Assembly (NCBI RefSeq): GCF_031143425.1
Contig: NC_090441.1
Location: 221,646,928-221,710,927, forward strand
DNA length: 64,000 nucleotides
Direction: 5' to 3'
DNA from: Pleurodeles waltl
Taxonomy: Eukaryota; Chordata; Amphibia; Caudata; Salamandridae
In this document: positions 43,985 through 54,645 of the stretch, piece after piece
Numbering within the stretch: the first letter of the stretch is position 1
Layout of the letters: every line of letters starts with the position of its first letter
The notes under the pieces: generated by a model
Database searches by the model: none
What the model was told of the DNA's origin: nothing
Seen by the model: only the letters and a program-made list of their open reading frames with translations
Program-made: the position numbers and the translations under genes

Positions 43985-44440
43985 GACGGAGGAGGCAGAG
44001 GAGCCGAAGACAGAAGATAGAAGAACAGAAGAACAGAAGACCGGAAGAACAGAAGAACAGAAGACCGGAAGAACAGAAGAACAGAAGACAGAAGAACAGA
44101 AGACCGGAAGAACAGAAGAACAGAAGAAATGTAAAATGTAAATGTAAATGTAAACATGAACAGAAGAACAGAACAGAACAGAAGAACAGGAGTCCAGAAG
44201 AACTCAGAAGAGCAGAAGTTCACAGAAGAGCAGAAGATCACAGATGAAGATTCGAAGAACAGAAGGCAGAAGACAGGCAGAAGACCTTAGAAGAAGATGA
44301 AGAAGAAGAGAGGCGACAGGAGAGGCAGAGAAGCACACAGAAGAAGAGAGAAGACGGGGAGAAGAAGAGTACAAGAAGATTACAGGCGAGGAGGAAGAAC
44401 AGAGAAGAAGAAAAGAAGAAAAGAAGCAGGAGCAGGAGAG
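43985..44440. repeat. AGAACAGAAG-type purine repeats in the L2 leader
   Basis: Irregular repeats of GAAGAACAGAAGACCG and shorter AGAACAG units cover 44010-44200, then AGAAGA-rich sequence to about 44440. The + strand is nearly all A and G, so the LINE transcript (minus strand) would be C/U-rich here. The open + strand frame of Glu/Arg/Lys repeats is a by-product. Confidence 0.85.
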
Positions 44441-46967
44441 AGGGTGAGTAGCGCGGGGCAGTGCGAGGGGCTGGGAGGTGGGGGGTACTTACTGTGAGGT
44501 GGGTCTCAGGAACTCAGGAACCTGGAGGAGCTGTAGCGGCAGGGGGAGCGACCTACCCTTGGGTCAAGGGTCGCAATGTGTTCCCTGTGTGATGACTAAC
44601 TGTCTCACTGAGGCTCTGCTAACCAGACCCTCAGTGGTTATGCTCTCTCTCCTTTCTAAATTGTCACTAACAGGCTAGTGACCAATTTCACCAATTCACA
44701 TTGGCATACTGGAACACCCTTATAATTCCCTAGTATATGGTACTGAGGTACCCAGGGTATTGGGGTTCCAGGAGATCCCTATGGGCAGCAGCATTTCTTT
44801 TGCCACCCATAGGGAGATCTGACAATTCTTACACAGGCCTGCCAGTGCAGCCTGAGTGAAATAACGTCCACGTTATTTCACAGCCATTTACTACTGCACT
44901 TAAGTAACTTATAAGTCACCTATATGTCTAACCTTCACCTGGTGAAGGTTGGGTGCAAAGTTACTTAGTGTGTGGGCACCCAGCACTAGCCAAGGTGCCC
45001 CCACATCGTTCAGGGCAAATTCCCCGGACCTTGTGAGTGCGGGGACACCATTACACGCGTGCACTATACATAGGTCACTACCTATGTATAGCGTCACAAT
45101 GGTAACTCCAAACATGGCCATGCAACATGTCTATGATCATGGAATTGTCACCCCAATACCATTCTGGCATTGGGGGGACAATTCCATGATCGCCCGGGTC
45201 TCTAGCAAAGAACCCGGGTACTGCCAAACTGCCTTTCCTGGGGTTTTCACTGCAGCTGCTGCTGCTGCCAACCCCTCAGACAGGTTTCTGCCCTCCTGGG
45301 GTCCAGACAGGCCTGGCCCAGGAAGGCAGAACAAAGGACTTCCTCTGAGAGAGGGTGTTACACCCTCTCCCTTTGGAAATAGGTGTCAGGGCTGGGGAGG
45401 AGTAGCCTCCCCCAGCCTCTGGAAATGCTTTGATGGGCACAGATGGTGCCCATCTCTGCATAAGCCAGTCTACACCGGTTCAGGGATCCCCCAGCCCTGC
45501 TCTGGTGCTAAACTGGACAAAGGAAAGGGGAGATTCCCTGGGTCGACGGATCTTCACCCTGCAACCACAGGAACAAAAGACTGCCTAGGAATCCTCTGGG
45601 TCCCCTCTCAGCACAACGAGCGTGGTCCCTGGAACTCAGCAACTCTGTCCAAGTGACTCCCACAGTCCAGTGACTCTTCAGTCCAAGTTTGGTGGAGGTA
45701 AGTCCTTGCCTCCCCACGCTAGACTGCATTGCTAGGTACCACGTGATTTGCAACTTCTCCGGCTCCTGTGCACTCTTCCAGGATTTCCTTCGTGCACAGC
45801 CAAGCCTGGGTCCCCGACACTCTAACTGGCAGTGCACAACCTTCTGAGTTGTCCTCCGGCATAGTGGGACTCCCTTTTCTGACTTCGGGTGGACTCCGGT
45901 TCACTCCTCTTCTAAGTGCCTGTTCTGGTACTTCTGCGGGTGCTGCCTGCTTCTGTGAGGGCTCCCTGACTTGCTGGGTGCCTCCTCTGTCTCCTCATCC
46001 AAGTGGCAACATCCTGGTCCCTCCTGGGCCACAGCAGCATCCAAAAACCCTAACTGCGACCCTTGCAGCTAGCAAGGCTTGTTTGTGGTCTTTCTGTGTG
46101 GGAACACCTCTGCAAGCTTCTTCGCGACTTGGGACATCCATCTTCCAAAGGGAAAGTTCCTAGTCCTCTTCGTATTTGCAGAACACCAAGCTTCTTCCAC
46201 CCAGTGGCAGCTTCCTTGCAACCTCAGCTGGCATTTCCTGGGCTCCTGCCCATTCTCGGCACTGTCGCGACTCTTGGACTTGGTCCCCTTGTCTTACAGG
46301 TACTCAGGTCCAGAAATCCACTGTTGTTGCATTGCTGGTGTTGGTTTTCCCTGCAGCATCCCCCTATCACGACTTCTGTGCTCTCTGGGGGTTGTAGGTG
46401 CTCTTTACACCTACCTTAAAGGGTCTTGGGGTGGGCTAATTTTCTAACCCTCACTGTTTTCTTACAGTCCCAGCGACCCTCTACAAGCTCACATAGGTTT
46501 GGGGTCCATTCGTGGTTCGCATTCCACTTTTGGAGCATATGGTTTGTGTTGCCCCTATACCTATGTGCTCCTATTGCAATCTATTGTAACTTTACACTGC
46601 TTGCATTACATCCTTTTGCTATTACTGCATAATTTTGGTATTGTGTACATATATCTTGTGTATATTTGTCATCCTCATACTGAGGGTACTCACTGAGATA
46701 GTTTTGGCATATTGTCATAAAAACAAAGTACCTTTATTTTTAGTATATCTGTGTATTGTGTTTTCTTATGATATTGTGCTTATGACACTAGTGGTATAGT
46801 AAGAGCTTTACATGTTTCCTAGTTAAGACTAAACTGCTTTGCCATAGCTACCTTATATCAGCCTTAGCTGCTAGAAACACCTCTTCTACACTAATAAGGG
46901 CTAAACTGGACTTGGCACAAGGTGTAAGTACCTCTGGTACCCACTACAAGCCAGGCCAGCCTCCTAC

Positions 46968-47240
46968 ATTGGTTGTGCAGCGGTGGGATAAGTACTTGTA
47001 ACTACTTACCACTTTGTCATTGTGTACTTTTCATAAGAGACCAATATACAAAACAAGTTCAGTGTATGTACACCTAACCAAAAACTTTTGCTTTTCTTCT
47101 CTTACACTTTCTGCTTAGTGCTGAAAAGTACTTCTAAACTTCTAAAAGTTCCAAAAAGTTTGAAAACGTTTTTTTTTCTGTTCTTTAAAAAGTCCTAAAA
47201 CTTTTTCTCTCTTCTCACTGTCTCTAAACCTTTTTCTATC
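46968..47240 (+). other. 5' leader of E3 (PBS region and AACTTTTT boxes)
   Basis: It begins TTGGTTGTGCAGCGGTGGG straight after the LTR. The core GCAGCGGTGGGA is complementary to the 3' part of vertebrate tRNA-Leu (AAG/TAG type, from memory), but the first bases carry extra nucleotides. The second half has many AAAAGTT/AACTTTT boxes and leads to the gag ATG at 47241. Confidence 0.8.
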
Positions 47241-49008
47241 ATGTCTGATGCAGGTACTGCTCTTAAATTAGTCAATACAATTTATGACAATTTAAACTTC
47301 AAGAGCCTAAGGAGTCTCTGCATTGATAGAGGTTTAGTGGTAGGGAAGAACCCTTCTAGAGAATTTCTGTTTAACATGTTCATTGAGGATGATAAGTCCC
47401 TAGGTGGCACTTCGTCTGAGAAGTTAGTAGATAGCTCACACTCTGACTCAGGGGAACCCCTTGAGGGAGTTGTACAGGGTTCTCTTCCAAATCTGCCCCT
47501 TAGCAGACCACCTAGCAATGTTGGTAGCAATAGAAGCTCCCATCATAGTAGGGATGCTTTTGTTCCTGGATGCCAGGTTGTTAGAGTGCAAGCTGTTAGG
47601 GACAGGTCTCCGTCTGTTTGTTCCAATATATCTTCAGTGTCTAAACATTCCCAACCCACCCACCCTGAAGTCAACATGTTAGAAAGGGAACTCAAAAAGT
47701 TGAGAGTGGAAGAGACCAGGCTGAAGCTTGAACAGCAACAGCTGGCTCTAGACAGGGAATCCCTAGACCTGGAGAAGGAGAGACAGAGATTGGGGTTTAG
47801 ACCCCATGGTGGCATCAGCAGTATTCCTGATAGTAATCCTGTGAAAGAGCATGATTCCAGGAATCTGCACAAGATAGTTCCCCCTTACAAGGAGGGGGAT
47901 GACATTTAACAAGTGGTTTGCTGCACTTTAGAGGGCCTGTATGGTACAGGGGGTCCCTCAAAGGCAGTGGGCTGCTATTCTATGGCTATCTTTCAATGGA
48001 AAGGGTAGGGATTGGCTCCTTACTGTTAGAGAAAGTGATGCCAATAATTTTGCAGTTTTGAAGGATGCACTCTTGGATGGATTTGGCTTAACCACTGAAC
48101 AATACAGGATTACGTTCAGAGACACCAGAAAAGAGTCCTCACAAGACTGGATAGACTTTGTTGACTGTTAAGTGGAGGCCTTGGAGGGGTGGTTACATGG
48201 CAGTAAAGTTTCTGACTATAAAAAAATGGTATAATCTTATTCTAAGAGAGCATATTCTGAATAACTGTGTGTCTCACTTGTTACACCAGTATCTAGTGGA
48301 CTCAGATCTGTCCTCTCCCCAAGAATTGGGAAAGAAGGCAGACAAATGGGTCAGAAAAAGAGTGAACAGAAAAGTTTATAAAGGGGGTGACAAGGATGGC
48401 AAGAAGAAGGATGGTAAGTCTTCTGACAAGGGTGGGGACAAAAGTAAAACTGATTCTTCATCAGGCCCACAAAAACACTCTGGTGGGGGTGGTGGGTCCA
48501 AAGCCTCTTCTAATCAAGTGAAAAAGCCTTGGTGTTATTTATGTAAAGTAAAAGGCCATTGGACAACTGATGCCAGTTGCCCAAACAAAAACACCAAACC
48601 ACCCACTACCACAACCCCTACTGCAACCTCTAGTGCCTCTAGAAATAGCAGCGGTGGTGGGAGCAAACCTAGTAATAGCCAATCCAAGGGAGTAGCTGGG
48701 CTCACTTTTGGTAATTTAGTTGGGGTTGGTCTTATTAGGGAGACCACAGAGGCTGTGTTAGTCTCTGAAGGTGCCATTGATTTGGTCACCTTGGTTGCTT
48801 GTCCCCTTAATATGGATAAGTACAAGCAACTTCCCCTAATAAAAGGTGTTGAGGTTCAGGCCTACAGGGACACAGGTGCCAGTGTTACCATGGTAATAGA
48901 GAAACTGGTCCACCCTGAACAACACCTACTTGGTCACCAGTACCAAGTGACAGATGCTCATAACAACACTCTTAGCCACCCCATGGCTGTTGTGAGTCTC
49001 AACTGGTG
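47241..49008 (+). pseudogene. gag: E3 gag and protease, broken
   Basis: It starts MSDAGTALKL, similar to EG gag but a distinct subfamily. Parts: coiled coil from NMLERELKKLRVEE, capsid (KIVPPYKEGDD), a SCAN-like end (ILREHILNNC..LLHQYLVDSD), basic Lys/Gly-rich linker, zinc knuckle Cys-X2-Cys-X4-His-X6-Cys (CYLCKVKGHWTTDASC, about 48530-48580), and protease with DTGASVTMV (DTG codons 48869-48877). Breaks: a one-base T insertion near 47908 making GDDI then TAA; a TAA at 48168-48170; a disturbed stretch near 48213-48232 with an A-run; and a TGA at 49007 where E2 reads LNWGG. Otherwise it is collinear with E2 gag. Confidence 0.9.
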
Positions 49009-49958
49009 AGGGGGGTTACTGGTCCAAAGAAAGTTGTGGTTGTTTCAGATTTACCTGTAGACTGTCTACTAGGATATTATTTAGAGACATAAGCTTGGGC
49101 AGAAGTGGAGTTGGAGGCTCATGCAGCAATGCTGGGCATTCCTGGGCATATTTTTGCTTTGACAAGAGCTCAGGCCAAAAAGCAAAAAGGACAGGATGAC
49201 TTGGATTGTGGAACAATGGACCAAGTGCTTCCTAAAGCTAGGGGTAGCACGGGTAAATCCCTACCCACTATCCCTCCCTCTGCAGATGATTCACCTTCTG
49301 AGGAAGAAGAATTTCCTCCCTCTGCACAACCTTTACCACATGAGCTGGCAGCAGACACTGCTGAGCTTTTGGGTGGAGGGGGGCCTGCCAGGGAAGAGCT
49401 GAGTGTGGCACAGCAATCCTGTCCCACATTAGAGGGTCTCAGACAGCAAGCTGTCAAGCACAAAATGGGGATGTCAGAGACTCACATAGAGTTTACTGGG
49501 AGGACAACCTCTTGTACCCAGAGGCAAGGGACCCAAAACCTGGAGCAGCCAGGAGATTGGTCATTCCCTTGCAGTACAGAGAGTTCCTCCTAACTCTGGC
49601 ACATGGCATTCCTTTGGCTGGGCATTTGGGCCAGATCAAAACTTGGGAAAGGCTTGTCCCCCTGTTTCACTGGCCTTGGATGTCAGAGGACACTAAAGAT
49701 GTTTGCAAGTCTTGGTTGACCTGCCAAGCCAGTGGCAAGACTGGTGGCACTCCAAAGGCTCCCCTTATTTCACTGCCTGTGGTTGGGGTTCCCTTTGAAA
49801 GGGTAGGGGTTGACATAGTTGGCCCTCTTGACCCTCCTACTGCTTCAGGAAATTGGTTTATCTTGATGGTAGTGGACCATGCCACAAGATATCATGAAGC
49901 AATTCCTCTAAGGACCACTACAGCACCTGCAGTGGCAAAAGCCCTCCTGGATCTTTGA
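49009..49958 (+). pseudogene. pol: E3 protease end and N-terminal integrase, C-terminal half deleted
   Basis: It continues from the protease: AEVELEAHAAMLGIPGHIF, acidic linker, then integrase zinc region (AHGIPLAGHLG, CKSWLTCQ, one Cys lost) and the first catalytic Asp in VGVDIVGPL. After TTAPAVAKALL the sequence jumps to GATACTGGAGACAGC, the RT linker. About 0.9 kb present in E2, holding the second Asp, the Glu and the C-terminal domain, is gone. A frame change lies near 49500 and a stop at 49956. Inactive. Confidence 0.88.
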
Positions 49959-50330
49959 TACTGGAGACAGCTTGCCTGTCAAAAGTAAAATCTATAGGCA
50001 GCCTGACCATGTCAGTGACTGCATAAAGCAAGAAGTTCAGAAAATGCTTGAACTTGGAGTGGTTGAAAATTCTGAAAGCCCATGGGCCTCTCCTGTGGAG
50101 CTGGTACCAAAGCCTCACTCAAAAGATGGAAAAAGGGAGATGAGGTTTTGTATAGATTACAGAGGTCTCAAAAACTGATGCTCACCCTATACCCAGGGTA
50201 TCTCATAGCTACACTGGCATCTGCCAAGTATCTAAGCACCTTTGATTTGACTGCAGGGTATTGGCAGATCAACCTATCAGAGGATGCTAAAGCTAAAACT
50301 GCAATTTCAACTATAGGAGGTGTAGGAGGC
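49959..50330 (+). pseudogene. pol: E3 RT, N-terminal part up to the solo LTR
   Basis: RT palm and fingers start: PVKSKIYRQPDH, ELGVVENSESPWASPVELVPKP, KREMRFCIDYRGL, then after a frame change YLSTFDLTAGYWQINL and TAISTIGG. The solo LTR at 50331 splits the codon region. Coding resumes at 53466 ([17 protein letters not shown]). It directly follows integrase, confirming the protease-integrase-RT order independently of E2. Confidence 0.88.
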
Positions 50331-53300
50331 TGGACTGGCTTGTAGTGAGTACCAAGGGGTACTTACACCTTGCACCAGGCCCAGGTATCCCTTATTAGTG
50401 TATAGGGTGTCTAGCAGCTTAGGCTGATAGATAATGGTAGCTTAGCAAAGCAGCTCAGGCTGAACTATGAGACGTGTGAAGCTACTACAGTACCACTTAG
50501 TGTCATATGCACAATATCATAAGAAAACACAATACACAGTTATACTAAAAATAAAGGTACTTTATTTTTATGACAATATGCCAAAGTATCTTAGAGTGTT
50601 CCCTCAGTGAGAGGATAGGAAATATACACAAGATATATATACACAATAGCAAAAATATGCAGTATAGTCTTAGAAAACAGTGCAAACAATGTATAGTTAC
50701 AATAGGATGCAATGGGGAAACATAGGGATAGGGGCAACACAAACCATATACTCCAGAAGTGGAATGCGAACCACGAATGGACCCCAAACCTATGTGACCT
50801 TGTAGAGGGTCGCTGGGACTATTAGAAAATAGTGAGAGTTAGAAAAATAACCCTCCCCAAGACCCTGAAAAGTGAGTGCAAAGTGCACCAAAGTTCCCCT
50901 AAGGACAAAATAGTCGTGTTAGAGGGAGAATGCAAGGAAAACACAAATCAGCAATGCAACAACGATGGATTCCTGTCTGAAGGTACCTGTGGAGCAAGGG
51001 GACCAAGTCCAAAAGTCACAAGCAGCTCGGAGATGGGCAGGTGCCCAAGAAATGCCAGCGGTTGGTGCAAAGAAGCTCTTACTAGGCTGAAGAACTGTGA
51101 ATACTGCAGGAACGACAAGGGCTAGAGACTTCCCCTTTGGAGGATGGATCCCCCACGCCTTTGAGAGTCGTGCAGAAGTGTTTTCCCGCCGGATGGACGC
51201 CAACAAGCCTTGCTACACGCAAATTGTGCGTTTGGCGTTTTTGGACGCTGCTGGGGCCCAGGAGGGACCAGAAGGTCGTAAATTGGACCTGCAGAGAGAG
51301 GGGACGTCGAGCAAGACAAGGAGCCCTCACTGAAGCAGGTAGCACCCGGAGAAGTGCCAGAAACAGGCACTACGAGGATGCGTGAAACGGTGCTCACCGA
51401 AGTTGCACAAAGGAGTCCCACGTCGCCGGAGACCAACTTAGAAAGTCGTGCAATGCAGGTTAGAGTGCTGTGGACCCAGGCTTGGCTGTGCACGAAGGAT
51501 TTCCGCCTGAAGTGCACAGGGGCCGGAGAAGCTTGCAAAGTCGCGGTTCCCAGCAATGCAGCCCAGCGAGGTGAGGCAAAGACTTACCTCCACCAAACTC
51601 GGGCTGAAGAGTCACTGGACTGTGGGAGTCACTTGGACGGTGTCGCTGGATTCGAGGGACCTCGCTCGTCGTGTTGAGAGGAGACCCAAGGGACCGGTAA
51701 TGCAGCTTTTTGGTGCCTGCGGTTGCAGGGGGAAGATTCCGTCGACCCACGGGAGATTTCTTCGGAGCTTCTGGTGCAGAGAGGAGGCGGACTACCCCCA
51801 CAGCATGCACAAGCAGGAAAACAGTCGAGAAGGCGGCAGGATCAGCGTTACAGAGTTGCAGTAGTCGTCTTTGCTACTATGTTGCAGGTTTGCAGGCTTC
51901 CAGCGCGGTCAGCGGTCGATTCCTTATCAGAAGGTGAAGAGGGAGATGCAGAGGAACTCGGCTGAGCTCATGCATTCGTTATCTAAAGTTTCCCCAGAGA
52001 CAGAGACCCTAAATAGCCAGAAAAGAGGGTTTGGCTACCTAGGAGAGAGGAAAGGCTACTAACACCTGAAGGAGCCTATCAGCAGGAGTCTCTGACGTCA
52101 CCTGGTGGCACTGGCCACTCAGAGCAGTCCAGTGTGCCAGCAGCACCTCTGTTTCCAAGATGGCAGAGGTCTGGAGCACACTGGAGGAGCTCTGGACACC
52201 TCCCAGGGGAGGTGCAGGTCAGGGGAGTGGTCACTCCCCTTTCCTTTGTCCAGTTTCGCGCCAGAGCAGGGGCTAAGGGGTCCCTGAACCGGTGTAGACT
52301 GGCTTATGCAGAATTGGGCACATCTGTGCCCAACAAAGCATTTCCAGAGGCTGGGGGAGGCTACTCCTCCCCTGCCTTCACACCATTTTCCAAAGGGAGA
52401 GGGTGTCACACCCTCTCTCAGAGGAAGTTCTTTGTTCTGCCATCCTGGGCCAGGCCTGGCTGGACCCCAGGAGGGCAGCTGCCTGTCTGAGGGGTTGGCA
52501 GCAGCAGCAGCTGCAGAGAAACCCCAGGAAGGGCAGTCTGGCAGTACCAGGGTCTGTGCTACAGACCACTGGGATCATGGAATTGTACCAACAATGCCAG
52601 GATGGCATAGAGGGGGCAATTCCATGATCATAGACATGTTACATGGCCATATTCGGAGTTACCATGGTGAAGCTACATATAGGTAGTGACCTATAAGTAG
52701 TGCACGCGTGTAATGGTGTCCCCGCACTCACAAAGTTCAGTGAATTGGCTCTGAACAATGTGGGGGCACCTTGGCTAGTGCCAGGGTGCCCTCACACTAA
52801 GTAACTTTGCACCTAACCTTTACCAGGTAAAGGTTAGACATATAGGTGACTTATAAGTTACTTAAGTGCAGTGTAAAATGGCTGTGAAATAACGTGGACG
52901 TTATTTCACTCAGGCTGCAGTGGCAGGCCTGTGTAAGAATTGTCAGAGCTCCCTATGGGTGGCAAAAGAAATGCTGCAGCCCATAGGGATCTCCTGGAAC
53001 CCCAATACCCTGGGTACCTCAGTACCATATACTAGGGAATTATAAGGGTGTTCCAGTAAGCCAATGTAAATTGGTAAAAATGGTCACTAGCCTGTTAGTG
53101 ACAATTTGAAAGTAATGAGAGAGCATAACCACTGAGGTTCTGGTTAGCAGAGCCTCAGTGAGACAGTTAGGCACCACACAGGGAACATATACATGCACAC
53201 CTATGAGCACTGGGGCCCTGTGTGACAGGGTCCCAGTGACACATACATATAGGCCACAAACCTATGAGCACTGGGGTCCTGACCAGCAGGATCCCAGTGA

Positions 53301-53465
53301 CACATAACAAACATACTGAAACCATAGTGTTTTCACTATGAGCACTGAGGCCTGGCTATCAGGATCCCAGTGAGACAGTGAAAACAGTGACAAACATCCT
53401 GACATACACTCACAAACAGGCCAAAAGTGGGGGTAACAAGGCTAGAAAGAGGCTACCTTCTCACA
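50331..53465 (-). mobile_element. solo LTR (-) in E3 RT, TSD GGAGG
   Basis: A complete 3,135-base type A LTR (TGTGAGAAGGTAGCC start at 53465, CCTACA end at 50331) flanked by GGAGG (50326-50330, 53466-53470). Opposite orientation to E3. Its U3 carries three tandem palindromic units (53194-53395), against two in the EG LTRs. Confidence 0.93.
53194..53395. repeat. triplicated U3 palindromic unit
   Basis: Three diverged copies of CTATGAGCACTGGGG..CCTG..CAGG.TCCCAGTGA at about 53203, 53262 and 53337. Each is itself an inverted repeat (CACTGGG/CCCAGTG). Position in U3 and variable copy number resemble LTR enhancer repeats; function is not shown. Confidence 0.65.
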
Positions 53466-54413
53466 GGAGGGCACTACCAATTTACAGTGATGCCCTTTGG
53501 GTTGAAAAATGCACCTGCCACTTTCCAGAGGTTGGTGAATACAGTCCTGCAAGGGTTGGAGGCTTTAGTCAGCATATCTGGACGATATCGCTGTCTTTAG
53601 CTCCACCTGGGATGATCACATGGTCCACCTGTGGAAAGTTTTGGAGGCCCTGCAAAAGGCAGGCATCACTATCAAGGCTTCAAAGTGCCAGATAGGGCAG
53701 GGGAAAGTGGTTTATCTGGGACACCTGGTAGGTGGAGAACAGATTGCACCACTTCAGGGGGAAATCCAGACAATCATGGATTGGGTTCCCCCTACAACTC
53801 AGACCCAGGTGAGAGCCTTCCTAGGCCTCACTGGGTATTACAGGAGATTCATTAAAAACTATGGCTCCATTGCAGCCCCACTTAATGATCTCACTAGTAA
53901 GAAGATGCCTAAAAAGGTATTGTGGACAGCTAGCTGTCAGAAAGCTTTTGAGGAGCTCAAACAGGCCACGTGCACTGCACCTGCCCCAAAAAGCCCATGT
54001 TACTCCAAGAAATTCATTGTTCAAACTGATACATCTGAATTAGGGGTAGGGGCAGTCTTATCACAACTTAACTCTGAGGGCCAGGATCAACCAGTTGCTT
54101 TTATCAGCAGAAGGTTGACCCCTAGAGAAAGGTGTTGGTCTGCCATTGAGAGGGAGGCCTTTGCTGTGGTCTGGGCACTGAAGAAGTTGAGGCCATACCT
54201 GTTTGGCACTCACTTCATTGTTTAGACAGACCACAAACCTCTACTTTGGCTAAAACATATGAAAGGTGAAAATCCTAAATTGTTGAGGTGGTCCATATCT
54301 CTACAGGGAATGGACTATACAGTGGAACATAGACCTGGGAGTACCCAATCCAATGCAGATGGACTATCCAGATATTTCCATTTAGACAAAGAAGACTCAT
54401 TAGGTCATGGCTA
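53466..54413 (+). pseudogene. pol: E3 RT (C-terminal part) and RNase H
   Basis: It resumes at [25 protein letters not shown]. The YxDD region is damaged (a frame change gives GRYRCL before SSTWDD near 53580-53610). It then has [26 protein letters not shown] and RNase H with [33 protein letters not shown], a TAG stop in place of Gln or Arg before TDHKP (54223-54225), [15 protein letters not shown] and SNADGLSR, ending SLGHG and stop near 54413. The same TAG is present in the inverted remnant at 60502-61228. Confidence 0.9.
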
Positions 54414-54645
54414 GTCTTATTGTCCTTCGTTTGGGGGGGGGTTGTGTAGGAAAGTACCATCTTGCCTGGCATGTTACCCCCATATTTCACTGTATATGTG
54501 TTGTTTTAGTCTATGTGTCACTGGGACCCTGCCAGACAGGGCCCCAGTGCTCATAAGTATGTGCCCTGTATGTGTTCCCTGTGTGAAGACCAACTGTCTC
54601 ACTGAGGCTCTGCTAACCAGAACCTCAGTGGTTATGCTCTCTCTT
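53718..54645 (+). repeat. left arm of a 0.93-kb apparently identical inverted repeat
   Basis: The pol tail, PPT and first 200 bases of LTR. By eye they match the reverse complement of 60301-61228 with no gap: paired coordinates sum to 114,946 at both the pol end and the LTR start. Beyond 54645 the two LTRs differ (CTTCTTTCTAAATTG against CTTTACAAATTG). Confidence 0.85.
54414..54444 (+). other. polypurine tract of E3
   Basis: TTCGTTTGGGGGGGGGTTG ends just before TGTAGGAAAG. There are nine Gs (54433-54441), the same number as in the inverted copy at 60505-60513. Confidence 0.78.

Larger units (their letters stand above)
40323..44574 (-). mobile_element. L2-clade LINE, 4.25 kb, with a purine-rich (+) leader
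   Basis: Inserted in the E3 LTR between CCCTGT and ATGTGTTCCC. Any target duplication is at most two bases (AT). The 3' end is the same stem-loop and ATCAAATC repeat as the copy at 31178. The body extends about 1.2 kb further 5', through a GC-rich part (43250-43560) into strongly strand-asymmetric AG-rich repeats (43560-44440). The 5' end is near 44574. It may be close to full length, since L2 elements need not encode a first ORF. Confidence 0.85.
37196..46967 (+). mobile_element. 5' LTR of E3, interrupted by a solo LTR and an L2
   Basis: LTR segments are 37196-37300, 40301-40322 and 44575-46967. They are contiguous once 37301-40295 and 40323-44574 are removed. It starts TGTAGGAAAG directly after E2 gag (GATGG) and ends CCTACA before the leader. 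Near 45535 about 0.45 kb is deleted relative to other LTRs. The missing stretch holds the CCAAT/TATTTAGGG region, so this copy probably cannot initiate transcription. AATAAA is changed to AACAAA at the usual place (near 46720). Confidence 0.88.

Noticed and set aside
43947..44141. A Glu/Arg/Lys-repeat protein on the + strand of the purine-rich tract
   Set aside because: The frame is a translation of a simple AG repeat in the leader of a minus-strand LINE, with no support for expression.
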